Below are positions 25,843-40,520 of a stretch of 64,000 nucleotides of DNA, piece after piece. The position numbers were made by a program, and so were the translations under genes. Origin of the DNA: Calliopsis andreniformis (taxonomy: Eukaryota; Arthropoda; Insecta; Hymenoptera; Andrenidae); contig NW_027480532.1 in assembly GCF_051401765.1 (NCBI RefSeq), positions 992,001 to 1,056,000 on the forward strand, in the 5' to 3' direction. Below the pieces are notes generated by a model. It searched no databases. It had not been told where the DNA came from and saw only the letters and a list, made by a program, of their open reading frames with translations. How positions within the stretch are numbered: position 1 is the stretch's first letter; each line of letters begins with the position of its first letter.

Positions 25843-28800
25843 TCCTCAACCCTTATTCTTCAATCCTCAGTACCCAATCCTCAATCTTCAATCCTCAATC
25901 CTCAATCCTCAATTCTCAATCCTCAATCCTCAATCCTCAATCCTCAGACCTGAAACATCAATATTCAACCCTCAGTCTTCGTCCTCAATCCACAAACCTC
26001 AATCCTCAATACTCAATCTTCAATCATCAATATTCAATCTTCAATCCTCAATCCTCAATCCTCAGTCCTCAATCCTCAATCCTCAATCTTGAATTCTCAA
26101 TACTTAGTCTTCAGTACTCAATCCTCAATACTCAAACCTCAATCCTCAATTTTCAATCCTCAATACCCAATCCTCCATCTTCAATCCTCAAACATCAATC
26201 CTCAGTTCGCAATCCTCAATCCTCAATCCTCTGACCTCAGGCATCAATTCTCAACCCTCAGTCCTCGTCCTCAATCCACAACCCTCAATCCTCAATCCTC
26301 AACCTTCATTCATCAATATTCAACCTTCTATCCTCAATCCTCAACCCTCAATCTTCAATCCTCAATCTTCAATACTCAATCTGCAATTCTCAATCCTCAA
26401 TCCTCAATCCTCAATCCTCATTCTTCAATCCTGAATACCCAATCCTCAATTTTCAATCCTCAATCCTCAATCCTCAGTCCTCAATACTCAACAATCAGTC
26501 CTCAATTCTCAATACTCAATCCTCAAGCCTCAATCTTCAATCCTCAATACTCAATCTTCAATCCTCAATCCTCAATCCTCAATCTTCAATGCTCAATCCT
26601 CAATCCTCAATCCTCAACCTTCAATCTTCAATCCTCAATACTCAATCTGCAACCCTCAATCCTCAATCCTCAATCCTCAATCCTCATTCTTCAATCCTGA
26701 ATAACCAATCCTCAATCTTCAATCCTCAATCCTCAATCCTCAATTCTCAATCCTCAATCCTCTGTCCTCAGTCCTCAAACCTCAACCCTCAACCCTCAGC
26801 CCTCATCCTCAATCCTCAATCCTCAATCCTCAATCTTCAATCGTCAATACTCAATCTTCAAACCTCAATCCTCAATCCGCAACCCTCAATGCTCAATCCT
26901 CAATCCTCAATCCTCAAACCTCAATCTTCAATCCTCAATACTCAATCTGCAATCCTCAATCCTCAATCCTCAATCCTCAATCCTCAATCGTCGATCCTCA
27001 ATCCCCAACCCTCAATCTTCAATCCTCAATCCTCAATCCCCAATCCTCAATCCTCAATCCTCAATCTTCAATCCTCAATACTCAATCTTCAATCCTCAAT
27101 TCTCAATACTCAATAGAATATCCTGAATTCTCAGCATTCGATACTCAAACCTCAACACGCAACCCTCAATCCTCAATCCTCAATCCTCAATCCTCAATCT
27201 TCAATCCTCAATACTCAATCTTCAATCCTCCATCCTCAATCCTCAGTCCTCAATCCTCAATCCTCAATCGTCAGGCTTCAATCCTCAATACTCAATCTTC
27301 AATCCTCAATCCTCAATCGTCATTCGTCAATCCTCATTCTTCAATCCTCAATACCCGATCCTCAATCTTCAATCTTCAACCCTCAATCCTCAACTCTCAA
27401 TCCTCAACCCTCAATCCTCAGACCTCAAACCTCAATCCTCAACCCTCAGCCCTCATCCTCAATCCTCAATCCTCAATCTTCAATCCTCAATCCTCAATCC
27501 TCATGCCTCAATCCAAAATCCTCAATCCTCAGTCATCAAACCTCAATCCTGAATCCTCAATCCTGAATCCTCAATCTTCAGACCTCAGACCTGAACAATC
27601 AGATGTCAATCCTCAATCCTCAATAGAATATCATCAATTCACAGTTTTCAATACTCAATACTCGATCTTCAATCCTCAATCCTCAATCCTCAATCCTCAA
27701 TCCTCAATCCTGAATCGTCAGTCTTCAATCCTCAGTACTCAATCTTCAATCCTCAATCCTCAATCCTCAATCCTCAAACCTCATTCTACAATCCTCAATA
27801 CCCAATCCTCAATCTTCAATCCTCAATCCTCAATCCTCAATACTCAATCCTCAATCCTCAGTCCTCAGTCCTCAAACCTCAATCCTCAACCCTCAGCCCT
27901 CATCCTCAATCCTCAATCCTAAATTCTCAATCCTCAAACCTCAAACCTCAATCCTCAACCGTCAGTCCTCGTCCTCAATCCTCAACCCTCAATCCTCAAT
28001 CCTCAGTCCTCAATTCTCAATCCCCAATCCTCAGTCCTCAGTCCTCAAACCTCAACCCTCAACCCTCAGCCCTCATCCTCAATCCTCAATCCTCAATCTT
28101 CAATCCTCAATCCTCAATCCTCAATTCTCAATCCTCAATCCTCAATCCTCAGACCTCAAACATCAATACTCAACCCTCAGTCCTCGTCCTCAATCCTCAA
28201 TCGTCAATCCTCAATCCTCAATCCTCAATTCTCAATCCTCAATCCTCAATCCTCAGACCTCAAACATCAATACTCAACCCTCAGTCCTCGTCCTCAATAC
28301 ACAACCATCAAACCTCAATCCTCAATATTCAATCATCGATATTCAATCTTAAGTCCTCAATCCTCAATCCTCAATCCTCAATCCTCAATCCTCAATGTTC
28401 AATCCGCAATACCCAATCCTCAATCTTCAATCCTCAATCCACAATCCTCAATCCTCAATTCTCATTCTTCAATCCTCAACACCCAATCCTCAATCTTCAA
28501 TCCTCAATCCTCAATTCTCAGACCTCAACCCTCAATCTTCAATCCTCAATACTCAATCTGCAACGCTCAATCCTCAGTCCTCAATCCTCAATCCTCATTC
28601 TTCAATCCTCAATACCCAATCCTCAATCTTCAATCCTCAATCCACAGTCCTCAATCCTCAATCCTCATTCTTCAATCCTCAACACCCAATCCTCAATCTT
28701 CAATCCTCAATCCTCAATTCTCAGACCTCAATCCTCAATCTTCAATTCTCAATACTCAATCTTCAATCCTCAATCCTCAATCCTCAATCCTCAATCCTCA

Positions 28801-29010
28801 TTCTTCAATTCTCAACACCCAATCCTCAATCTTCAATCCTCAATCCTCAATCCTCAATTGTCAATCCTCAGTCCTCAATCCTCAGACCTCAAACATAAAT
28901 ACTCAACCCTCAGTCCTCGTCCTCAATCCACAACACTCAATCCTCGAGCCTCAATCGTCAAGACTCAATACTCAATCTTCAATCCTCCATTCTCAATCCT
29001 CAATCCTCAA
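25843..29010 (+). repeat. 3168-bp higher-order unit, copy 1
   Basis: The unit begins at CCCTTATTCTTCAATCC (25850) and its tandem copy begins at 29018. Landmarks at 26231, 27116, 27503, 28395 and 28858 recur at 29399, 30284, 30671, 31563 and 32026. Ten 6-bp units were counted inside (near 25977, 26266, 26801, 27450, 27899, 27967, 28073, 28184, 28287 and 28916). This agrees with 3168 leaving remainder 4 modulo 7. Confidence 0.93.
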
Positions 29011-32000
29011 TCCTCAACCCTTATTCTTCAATCCTCAGTACCCAATCCTCAATCTTCAATCCTCAATCCTCAATCCTCAATTCTCAACCCTCAATCCTCA
29101 ATCCTCAATCCTCAGACCTGAAACATCAATAGTCAACCCTCAGACTTCGTCCTCAATCCACAAACCTCAATCCTCAATACTCAATCTTCAATCATCAATA
29201 TTCAATCCTCAATCCTCAATCCTCAATCCTCAATCCTCAATCCTCAATCCTCAATCTTCAATTCTCAATACTTAGTCTTCAATACTCAATCCTCAATACT
29301 CAAACCTCAATCCTCAATCTTCATTCCTCAATACCCAATCCTCAATCTTCAATCCTCAAACATCAATCCTCAGTTCGCAATCCTCAATCCTCAATCCTCT
29401 GACCTCAGGCATCAATTCTCAACCCTCAGTCCTCGTCCTCAATCCACAACCCTCAATCCTCAATCCTCAACCTTCATTCATCAATATTCAACCTTCTATC
29501 CTCATTCCTCAACCCTCAATCTTCAATCCTCAATCTTCAATACTCAATCTGCAATACTCAATCCTCAATCCTCAATCCTCAATCCTCATTCTTCAATCCT
29601 GAAAACCCAATCCTCAATTTTCAATCCTCAATCCTCAATCCTCAGTCCTCAATACTCAACAATCAGTTCTCAATTCTCAATACTCAATCCTCAAGCCTCA
29701 ATCTTCAATCCTCAATACTCAATCTTCAATCCTCAATCCTCAATCCTCAATCTTCAACGCTCAATCCTCAATCCTCAATCCTCAACCTTCAATCTTCAAT
29801 CCTCAATACTCAATCTGCAACCCTCAATCCTCAATCCTCAATCCTCAATCCTCATTCTTCAATCCTGAATAACCAATCCTCAATCTTCAATCCTCAATCC
29901 TCAATCCTCAATTCTCAATCCTCAATCCTCTGTCCTCAGTCCTCAAACCTCAACCCTCAACCCTCAGCCCTCATCCTCAATCCTCAATCCTCAATCCTCA
30001 ATCTTCAATCGTCAATACCCAATCTTCAATCCTCAATCCTCAATCCGCAACCCTCAATGCTCAATCCTCAATCCTCAATCCTCAAACCTCAATATTCAAT
30101 CCTCAATACTCAATCTGCAATCCTCAATCCTCAATCCTCAATCCTCAATCCTCAATCGTCGATCCTCAATCCCCAACCCTCAATCTTCAATCCTCAATCC
30201 TCAATCCCCAATCCTCAATCCTCAATCCTCAATCTTCAATCCTCAATACTCAATCTTCAATCCTCAATTCTCAATACTCAATAGAATATCCTGAATTCTC
30301 AGGATTCGATACTCAAACCTCAACACGCAACCCTCAATCCTCAATCCTCAATCCTCAATCCTCAATCTTCAATCCTCAATACTCAATCTTCAATCCTCCA
30401 TCCTCAATCCTCAGTCCTCAATCCTCAATCCTCAATCGTCAGGCTTCAATCCTCAATACTCAATCTTCAATCCTCAATCCTCAATCGTCATTCGTCAATC
30501 CTCATTCTTCAATCCTCAATACCCGATCCTCAATCTTCAATCTTCAACCCTGAATCCTCAACTCTCAATCCTCAACCCTCAATCCTCAGACCTCAAACCT
30601 CAATCCTCAACCCTCAGCCCTCATCCTCAATCCTCAATCCTCAATCTTCAATCCTCAATCCTCAATCCCCATGCCTCAATCCAAAATCCTCAATCCTCAG
30701 TCATCAAACCTCAATCCTGAATCCTCAATCCTGAATCCTCAATCTTCAGACCACAGACCTGAACAATCAGATGTCAATCCTCAATCCTCAATAGAATATC
30801 ATCAATTCACAGTTTTCAATACTCAATACTCGATCTTCAATCCTCAATCCTCAATCCTCAATCCTCAATCCTCAATCCTGAATCGTCAGTCTTCAATCCT
30901 CAGTACTCAATCTTCAATCCTCAATCCTCAATCCTCAATCCTCAAACCTCATTCTACAATCCTCAATACCCAATCCTCAATCTTCAATCCTCAATCCTCA
31001 ATCCTCAATACTCAATCCTCAATCCTCAGTCCTCAGTCCTCAAACCTCAATCCTCAACCCTCAGCCCTCATCCTCAATCCTCAATCCTGAAGTCTCAATC
31101 CTCAAACCTCAAACCTCAATCCTCAACCGTCAGTCCTCGTCCTCAATCCTCAACCCTCAATCCTCAATCCTCAGTCCTCAATTCTCAATCCCCAATCCTC
31201 AGTCCTCAGTCCTCAAACCTCAACCCTCAACCCTCAGCCCTCATCCTCAATCCTCAATCCTCAATCTTCAATCCTCAATCCTCAATCCTCAATTCTCAAT
31301 CCTCAATCCTCAATCCTCAGACCTCAAACATCAATACTCAACCCTCAGTCCTCGTCCTCAATCCTCAATCGTCAATCCTCAATCCTCAATACTCAATTCT
31401 CAATCCTCAATCCTCAATCCTCAGACCTCAAACATCAATACTCAACCCTCAGTCCTCGTCCTCAATACACAACCATCAAACCTCAATCCTCAATATTCAA
31501 TCATCGATATTCAATCTTAAGTCCTCAATCCTCAATCCTCAATCCTCAATCCTCAATCCTCAATGTTCAATCCGCAATACCCAATCCTCAATCTTCAATC
31601 CTCAATCCACAATCCTCAATCCTCAATCCTCATTCTTCAATCCTCAACACCCAATCCTCAATCTTCAATCCTCAATCCTCAATTCTCAGACCTCAACCCT
31701 CAATCTTCAATCCTCAATACTCAATCTGCAACGCTCAATCCTCAGTCCTCAATCCTCAATCCTCATTCTTCAATCCTCAATACCCAATCCTCAATCTTCA
31801 ATCCTCAATCCACAATCCTCAATCCTCAATCCTCATTCTTCAATCCTCAACACCCAATCCTCAATCTTCAATCCTCAATCCTCAATTCTCAGACCTCAAT
31901 CCTCAATCTTCAATTCTCAATACTCAATCTTCAATCCTCAATCCTCAATCCTCAATCCTCAATCCTCATTCTTCAATTCTCAACACCCAATCCTCAATCT

Positions 32001-32168
32001 TCAATCCTCAATCCTCAATCCTCAATTGTCAATCCTCAGTCCTCAATCCTCAGACCTCAAACATAAATACTCAACCCTCAGTCCTCGTCCTCAATCCACA
32101 ACACTCAATCCTCGAGCCTCAATCGTCAAGACTCAATACTCAATCTTCAATCCTCCATTCTCAATCCT
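29011..32168 (+). repeat. 3168-bp higher-order unit, copy 2
   Basis: Tandem second copy. It differs from copy 1 at scattered points, such as CAGACCACAGACC near 30748 against CAGACCTCAGACC near 27580, and CAGGATTC against CAGCATTC after the module at 30284. The unit pair from about 26597 onward is repeated at 40299-45870 inside the second 13702-bp copy. Confidence 0.93.
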
Positions 32169-34223
32169 CAATCCTCAATCCTCAATCCTCAATCCTCAAT
32201 CCTCCATCCTCAATCGTCAGGCTTCAATCCTCAATACCCAATCCTCAGTCTTCAATCTTCAATCCTCAGTCCTCAATTCTCAATCCTCAATCCTCAGTCC
32301 TCAGACCTCAAACCACAATCCGCAACACTCAGCCCTCATCCTCATTCCTCAATCCTCAATCGTCAATCCTCAATCCTCAATCCTCAACCCTCAATCCTCA
32401 ATGTTCAATCCTCAATACCCAACCCTCAGTCTTCAATCCTCAATCCTCAATCCTCAATCTTCAGTCCTCAATCCTCAGTCCTCAAACCTCAATTCTGAAT
32501 CCTCAATCCTGAATCCTCAATCTTCAGCCCTCAGTCCTCAACAATCAGTTGATATTCCTCGATCCTCAGTAGAATATCCTCAATTCACAGCTTTCAATAC
32601 TCAATACTCAATCTGCAATCCTCCAACCTGTATCCACAAACATCAATTTTCACCACTCAACCCTCAGCACTCATTCCTCAATGTTCAATCCTCAATCCTC
32701 AACGCTCAATCTTCGATCCTCAATACTGAATCTTCAATCCTCAACTCTCAATCCTCAATCCTCAATCCTCAACCCTTATTCTTCAATCCTCAGTACCCAA
32801 TCCTCAATCCTCAATCCTCAATCCTCAATCCTCAATTCTCAGTCCTCAATCCTCAATCCTCAATCCTCAGACCTGAAACATCAATATTCAACCCTCAGTC
32901 CTCGTCCTCAATCCACAAACCTCAATCCTCAATCCCCAATCTTCAATCATCAATATTCAATCTTCAATCCTCAATCCTCAATCCTCAATCCTCAATCCTC
33001 AATCCTCAATCTTCAATTCTCAAAACTCAGTCTTCAATACTCAATCCTCAATACTCAAACCTCAATCCTCAATCTTCAATCCTCAATACCCAATCCTCAA
33101 TCTTCAATCCTCAAACTTCAATCCTCAGTTCGCAATCCTCAATCCTCAATCCTCTGACCTCAGGCATCAATACTCAACCCTCAGTCCTCGTCCTCAATCC
33201 ACAACTCTCAATCCTCAATCCTCAACCTTCATTCATCAATATTCAACCTTCTATCCTCAATCCTCAACCCTCAATCTTCAATCCTCAATCCTCAATACTC
33301 AATCTGCAATACTCAATCCTCAATCCTCAATCCGCAATCCTCATTCTTCAATCCTGAATACCCAATCCTCAATTTTCAATCCTCAATCCTCAATCCTCAG
33401 TCCTCAATACTCAACAATCAGTCCTCAATTCTCAATACTCAATCCTCAAGCCTCAGTCTTCAATCCTCAATACTCAATCTTCAATCCTCAATCCTCAATC
33501 CTCAATCTTCAATGCTCATTCCTCAATCCTCAATCCTCAACCCTCAATCTTCAATCCTCAATACTCAATCTGCAATCCTCAATCCTCAATCCTCAATCCT
33601 CAATCCTCATTCTTCAATCCTGAATAACCAATCCTCAATCTTCAATCCTCAATCCTCAATCCTCAATTCTCAATCCTCAATCCTCTGTCCTCAGTCCTCA
33701 GACCTCAACCCTCAACCCTCAGCCCTCATCCTCAATCCTCAATACTCAATCCTCAATCCTCAATCTTCAATCCTCAATACTCAATCTTCAATAATCAATC
33801 CTCAATTCTCAATCCTCAGTACTCAATCCTCAAACGTCGATCCTCAATCCCCAATCCTCAATCTTCAATCCTCATTCCTCAATCCACAACCATCAATCCT
33901 CAATCCTCAATCTTCAATCATCAATATTCAATCTTCAGTCCTCAATCCTCAATCCTCAATACTCAATCCTCAATCCTCAATGTTCAATCCGCAATACCCA
34001 ATCCTCAATCTTCAATCCTCAATCCACAATCCTCAATCCTCAATCCTCATTCTTCAATCCTCAACACCCAATCCTCAATCTTCAATCCTCAAACCTCAAT
34101 TCTCAGACCACAACCCTCAATCTTCAATCCTCAATACTCAATCTGCAACCCTCAATTCTCAGTCCTCAATCGTCAATCCTCATTCTTCAATCCTCAATAC
34201 CCAATCCTCAATTCTCAATCCTA
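31940..34223 (+). repeat. 2284-bp higher-order unit, copy 1
   Basis: ATGTTCAATCCTCAATACCC at 32401 recurs at 34685, GAATAT at 32572 at 34856, and CTGACCTCAGG near 33155 at 35439. Five 6-bp units (near 32091, 32340, 32906, 33186 and 33727) account for the length modulo 7. Homology begins near 31940 with a few mismatches. Confidence 0.9.
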
Positions 34224-36220
34224 AATCCACAATCCTCAATCCTCAATCCTCATTCTTCAATTCTCAACACCCAATCCTCAATCTGCAATCCTCAATCCTC
34301 AATCCTCAATTGTCAATCCTCAGTCCTCAATCCTCAGACCTCAAACATCAATACTCAACCCTCAGTCCTCGTCCTCAATCCACAACACTCATTCCTCGAG
34401 CCTCAATCGTCAAGACTCAACACTCAATCTTCAATCCTCCATTCTCAATCCTCAATACTCAATCCTCAATCCTCAATCCTCAATCCTCCATCCTCAATCG
34501 TCAGGCTTCAATCCTCAATACCCAATCCTCAGTCTTCAATCTTCAATCCTCAGTCCTCAATTCTCAATCCTCAATCCTCAGTCCTCAGACCTCAAACCTC
34601 AATCCGCAACCCTCAGCCCTCATCCTCATTCCTCAATCCTCAATCGTCAATCCTCAATCCTCAATCCTCAACCCTCAATCCTCAATGTTCAATCCTCAAT
34701 ACCCAACCCTCAGTCTTCAATCCTCAATCCTCAATCCTCAATCTTCAGTCCTCAATCCTCAGTCCTCAAACCTCAATTCTGAATCCTCAATCCTGAATCC
34801 TCAATCTTCAGCCCTCAGTCCTCAACAATCAGTTGATATTCCTCGATCCTCAGTAGAATATCCTCAATTCACAGCTTTCAATACTCAATACTCAATCTGC
34901 AATCCTCCAACCTGTATCCACAAACATCAATTTTCACCACTCAACCCTCAGCACTCATTCCTCAATGTTCAATCCTCAATCCTCAACTCTCAATCTTCGA
35001 TCCTCAATACTGAATCTTCAATCCTCAACTCTCAATCCTCAATCCTCAATCCTCAACCCTTATTCTTCAATCCTCAGTACCCAATCCTCAATCCTCAATC
35101 CTCAATCCTCAATCCTCAATTCTCAGTCCTCAATCCTCAATCCTCAATCCTCAGACCTGAAACATCAATATTCAACCCTCAGTCCTCGTCCTCAATCCAC
35201 AAACCTCAATCCTCAATCCCCTATCTTCAATCATCAATATTCAATCTTCAATCCTCAATCCTCAATCCTCAATCCTCAATCCTCAATCCTCAATCTTCAA
35301 TTCTCAATACTCAGTCTTCAATACTCAATCCTCAATACTCAAACCTCAATCCTCAATCTTCAATCCTCAATACCCAATCCTCAATCTTCAATCCTCAAAC
35401 TTCAATCCTCAGTTCGCAATCCTCAATCCTCAATCCTCTGACCTCAGGCATCAATACTCAACCCTCAGTCCTCGTCCTCAAACCACAACTCTCAATCCTC
35501 AATCCTCAACCTTCATTCATCAATATTCAACCTTCTATCCTCAATCCTCAACCCTCAATCTTCAATCCTCAATCCTCAATACTCAATCTGCAATACTCAA
35601 TCCTCAATCCTCAATCCGCAATCCTCATTCTTCAATCCTGAATACCCAATCCTCAATTTTCATTCCTCAATCCTCAATCCTCAGTCCTCAATACTCAACA
35701 ATCAGTCCTCAATTCTCAATACTCAATCCTCAAGCCTCAGTCTTCAATCCTCAATACTCAATCTTCAATCCTCAATCCTCAATCCTCAATCTTCAATGCT
35801 CATTCCTCAATCCTCAATCCTCAACCCTCAATCTTCAATCCTCAATACTCAATCTGCAATCCTCAATCCTCAATCCTCAATCCTCAATCCTCATTCTTCA
35901 ATCCTGAATAACCAATCCTCAATCTTCAATCCTCAATCCTCAATCCTCAATTCTCAATCCTCAATCCTCTGTCCTCAGTCCTCAGACCTCAACCCTCAAC
36001 CCTCAGCCCTCATCCTCAATCCTCAATACTCAATCCTCAATCCTCAATCTTCAATCCTCAATACTCAATCTTCAATAATCAATCCTCAATTCTCAATCCT
36101 CAGTACTCAATCCTCAAACGTCGATCCTCAATCCCCAATCCTCAATCTTCAATCCTCATTCCTCAATCCACAACCATCAATCCTCAATCCTCAATCTTCA
36201 ATCATCAATATTCAATCTTC
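34224..36220 (+). repeat. 2284-bp higher-order unit, copy 2
   Basis: Second copy of 31940-34223, ending near 36220, where it jumps back to a TTCAATGCTCATTCC segment that is present a third time at 36248. The pair is repeated exactly 13702 bp downstream (GAATAT modules at 46274 and 48558), so it predates the 13702-bp duplication. Confidence 0.9.
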
Positions 36221-39200
36221 AATCCTCAATCCTCAATCCTCAATCTTCAATGCTCATTCCTCAATCCTCAATCCTCAACCCTCAATCTTCAATCCTCAAT
36301 ACTCAATCTGCAATCCTCAATCCTCAATCCTCAATCCTCAATCCTCATTCTTCAATCCTGAATAACCAATCCTCAATCTTCAATCCTCAATACTCAATCC
36401 TCAATCCTCAATGTTCAATCCGCAATACCCAATCCTCAATCTTCAATCCTCAATCCACAATCCTCAATCCTCAATCCTCATTCTTCAATCCTCAACACCC
36501 AATCCTCAATCTTCAATCCTCAAACCTCAATTCTCAGACCACAACCCTCAATCTTCAATCCTCAATACTCAATCTGCAACCCTCAATTCTCAGTCCTCAA
36601 TCCTCAATCCTCATTCTTCAATCCTCAATACCCAATCCTCAATTCTCAATCCTCAATCCACAATCCTCAATCCTCAATCCTCATTCTTCAATTCTCAACA
36701 CCCAATCCTCAATCTTCAATCCTCAATCCTCAATCCTCAATTGTCAATCCTCAGTCCTCAATCCTCAGACCTCAAACATCAATACTCAACCCTCAGTCCT
36801 CGTCCTCAATCCACAACACTCAATCCTCGAGCCTCAATCGTCAAGACTCAACACTCAATCTTCAATCCTCCATTCTCAATCCTCAATACTCAATCCTCAA
36901 TCCTCAATCCTCAATCCTCCATCCTCAATCGTCAGGCTTCAATTCTCAATACCCAATCCTCAGTCTTCAATCTTCAATCCTCAGTCCTCAATTCTCAATC
37001 CTCAATCCTCAGTCCTCAGACCTCAAACCTCAATCCGCAACCCTCAGCCCTCATCCTCATTCCTCAATACTCAATCGTCAATCCTCAATCCTCAATCCTC
37101 AACCCTCAATCCTCAATGTTCAATCCTCAATACCCAACCCTCAGTCTTCAATCCTCAATCCTCAATCCTCAATCTTCAGTCCTCAATCCTCAGTCCTCAA
37201 ACCTCAATTCTGAATCCTCAATCCTGAATCCTCAATCTTCAGCCCTCAGTCCTCAACAATCAGTTGACATTCCTCAATCATCAGTAGAATATCCTCAATT
37301 CACAGCTTTCAATACTCAATACTCAATCTGCAATCCTCCAATCTGTATCCAAAAACATCAATTTTCGCCACTCAACCCTCAGCACTCATTCCTCAATGTC
37401 CAATCCTCAATCCTCAACTCTCAATCTTCGATCCTCAATACTGAATCTTCAATCCTCAACTCTCAATCCTCAATACTCAATCCTCAAACCTCAATCTTCA
37501 ATCCTCAATACTCAATCTGCAATCCTCAATCCTCAATCCTCAATCCTCAATCCTCAATCGTCGATCCTCAATCCCCAACCCTCAATCTTCAATCCTCAAT
37601 CCTCAATCCCCAATCCTCAATCCTCAATCCTCAATCTTCAATCCTCAATACCCAATCTTCAATCCTCAATTCTCAATACTCAATAGAATATCCTGAATTC
37701 TCAGCATTCGATACTCAAACCTCAACACGCAACCCTCAATCCTCAATCCTCAATCCTCAATCCTCAATCTTCAATCCTCAATACTCAATCTTCAATCCTC
37801 CATCCTCAATCCTCAGTCCTCAATCCTCAATCCTCAATCGTCAGGCTTCAATCCTCAATACTCAATCTTCAATCCTCAATCCTCAATCGTCATTCGTCAA
37901 TCCTCATTCTTCAATCCTCAATACCCGATCCTCAATCTTCAATCTTCAACCCTCAATCCTCAACTCTCAATCCTCAACCCTCAATCCTCAGACCTCAAAC
38001 CTCAATCCTCAACCGTCAGCCCTCATCCTCAATCCTCAATCCTCAATCTTCAATCCTCAATCCTCAATCCTCATGCCTCAATCCAAAATCCTCAATCCTC
38101 AGTCATCAAACCTCAATCCTGAATCCTCAATCCTGAATCCTCAATCTTCAGACCTCAGACCTGAACAATCAGATGTCAATCCTCAATCCTCAATAGAATA
38201 TCATCAATTCACAGTTTTCAATACTCAATACTCGATCTTCAATCCTCAATCCTCAATCCTCAATCCTCAATCCTCAATCCTGAATCGTCAGTCTTCAATC
38301 CTCAGTACTCAATCTTCAATCCTCAATCCTCAATCCTCAATCCTCAAACCTCATTCTACAATCCTCAATACCCAATCCTCAATCTTCAATCCTCAATCCT
38401 CAATCCTCAATACTCAATCCTCAATCCTCAGTCCTCAGTCCTCAAACCTCAATCCTCAACCCTCAGCCCTCATCCTCATTCCTCAATCCTAAATTCTCAA
38501 CCCTCAAACCTCAAACCTCAATCCTCAACCGTCAGTCCTCGTCCTCAGTCCTCAAACCTCAACCCTCAACCCTCAGCCCTCATCCTCAATCCTCAATCCT
38601 CAATCTTCAATCCTCAATCCTCAATCCTCAATTCTCAATCCTCAATCCTCAATCCTCAGACCTCAAACATCAATACTCAACCCTCAGTCCTCGTCCTCAA
38701 TCCTCAATCGTCAATCCTCAATCCTCAATCCTCAATTCTCAATCCTCAATCCTCAATCCTCAGACCTCAAACATCAATACTCAACCCTCAGTCCTCGTCC
38801 TCAATACACAACCATCAAACCTCAATCCTCAATATTCAATCATCGATATTCAATCTTAAGTCCTCAATCCTCAATCCTCAATCCTCAATCCTCAATCCTC
38901 AATGTTCAATCCGCAATACCCAATCCTCAATCTTCAATCCTCAATCCACAGTCCTCAATCCTCAATCCTCATTCTTCAATCCTCAACACCCAATCCTCAA
39001 TCTTCAATCCTCAATCCTCAATTCTCAGACCTCAATCCTCAATCTTCAATTCTCAATACTCAATCTTCAATCCTCAATCGTCAATCCTCAATCCTCAATC
39101 CTCATTCTTCAATTCTCAACACCCAATCCTCAATCTTCAATCCTCAATCCTCAATCCTCAATTGTCAATCCTCAGTCCTCAATCCTCAGACCTCAAACAT

Positions 39201-40060
39201 AAATACTCAACCCTCAGTCCTCGTCCTCAATCCACAACACTCAATCCTCGAGCCTCAATCGTCAAGACTCAATACTCAATCTTCAATCCTCCATTCTCAA
39301 TCCTCAATCCTCAATCCTCAACCCTTATTCTTCAATCCTCAGTACCCAATCCTCAATCTTCAATCCTCAATCCTCAATCCTCAATTCTCAACCCTCAATC
39401 CTCAATCCTCAATCCTCAGACCTGAAACATCAATATTCAACCCTCAGTCTTCGTCCTCAATCCACAAACCTCAATCCTCAATACTCAATCTTCAATCATC
39501 AATATTCAATCCTCAATCCTCAATCCTCAATCCTCAATCCTCAATCCTCAATCCTCAATCTTCAATTCTCAATACTTAGTCTTCAATACTCAATCCTCAA
39601 TACTCAAACCTCAATCCTCAATCTTCAATCCTCAATACCCAATCCTCAATCTTCAATCCTCAAACATCAATCCTCAGTTCGCAATCCTCAATCCTCAATC
39701 CTCTGACCTCAGGCATCAATTCTCATCCCTCAGTCCTCGTCCTCAATCCACAACCCTCAATCCTCAATCCTCAACCTTCATTCATCAATATTCAACCTTC
39801 TATCCTCATTCCTCAACCCTCAATCTTCAATCCTCAATCTTCAATACTCAATCTGCAATACTCAATCCTCAATCCTCAATCCTCAATCCTCATTCTTCAA
39901 TCCTGAATACCCAATCCTCAATTTTCAATCCTCAATCCTCAATCCTCAGTCCTCAATACTCAACAATCAGTTCTCAATTCTCAATACTCAATCCTCAAGC
40001 CTCAATCTTCAATCCTCAATACTCAATCTTCAATCCTCAATCCTCAATCCTCAATCTTCA

Positions 40061-40290
40061 ATGCTCAATCCTCAATCCTCAATCCTCAACCTTCAATCTT
40101 CAATCCTCAATACTCAATCTGCAACCCTCAATCCTCAATCCTCAATCCTCAATCCTCATTCTTCAATCCTGAATAACCAATCCTCAATCTTCAATCCTCA
40201 ATCCTCAATCCTCAATTCTCAATCCTCAATCGTCTGTCCTCAGTCCTCAAACCTCAACCCTCAACCCTCAGCCCTCATCCTCAATCCTCA
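40061..40290 (+). repeat. 230-bp tandem duplication at the 13702-bp unit junction, copy 1
   Basis: GAATAACCAATCC at 40171 recurs at 40401, 230 bp on, and the CAACCTTCAATC and TCAACCCTCAACCC stretches recur with it. The second copy is 40291-40520. Only one copy is present at the corresponding places near 26589 and 53763. The extra copy is thus the seam where the two 13.7 kb units meet. One 6-bp unit near 40274 accounts for the length modulo 7. Confidence 0.88.
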
Positions 40291-40520
40291 ATCCTCAATC
40301 CTCAATCCTCAATCCTCAACCTTCAATCTTCAATCCTCAATACTCAATCTGCAACCCTCAATCCTCAATCCTCAATCCTCAATCCTCATTCTTCAATCCT
40401 GAATAACCAATCCTCAATCTTCAATCCTCAATCCTCAATCCTCAATTCTCAATCCTCAATCCTCTGTCCTCAGTCCTCAAACCTCAACCCTCAACCCTCA
40501 GCCCTCATCCTCAATCCTCA
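40291..40520 (+). repeat. 230-bp tandem duplication, copy 2 (start of second 13702-bp unit)
   Basis: Second copy of 40061-40290. It reads CAATCCTCTGTCC near 40458 where copy 1 reads CAATCGTCTGTCC near 40228. The second copy therefore matches the start of unit 1 (26756), while the first copy matches the end of unit 2 (53930). This is what a tandem duplication junction predicts. Confidence 0.87.

Larger units (their letters stand above)
26597..40298 (+). repeat. 13702-bp higher-order unit, copy 1
   Basis: This is the largest unit in the window. Landmarks at 27116, 28395, 30057, 32572, 34856, 36250, 37287, 38902 and 40061 all recur 13702 bp later. It includes most of the 3168-bp pair, the 2284-bp pair and three subfamily 2 modules. 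Conceptual translations of corresponding long frames (709, 693, 443 and 325 codons) are identical in the two copies. One difference seen is CTTCATTCC near 29320 against CTTCAATCC near 43022. Confidence 0.94.
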
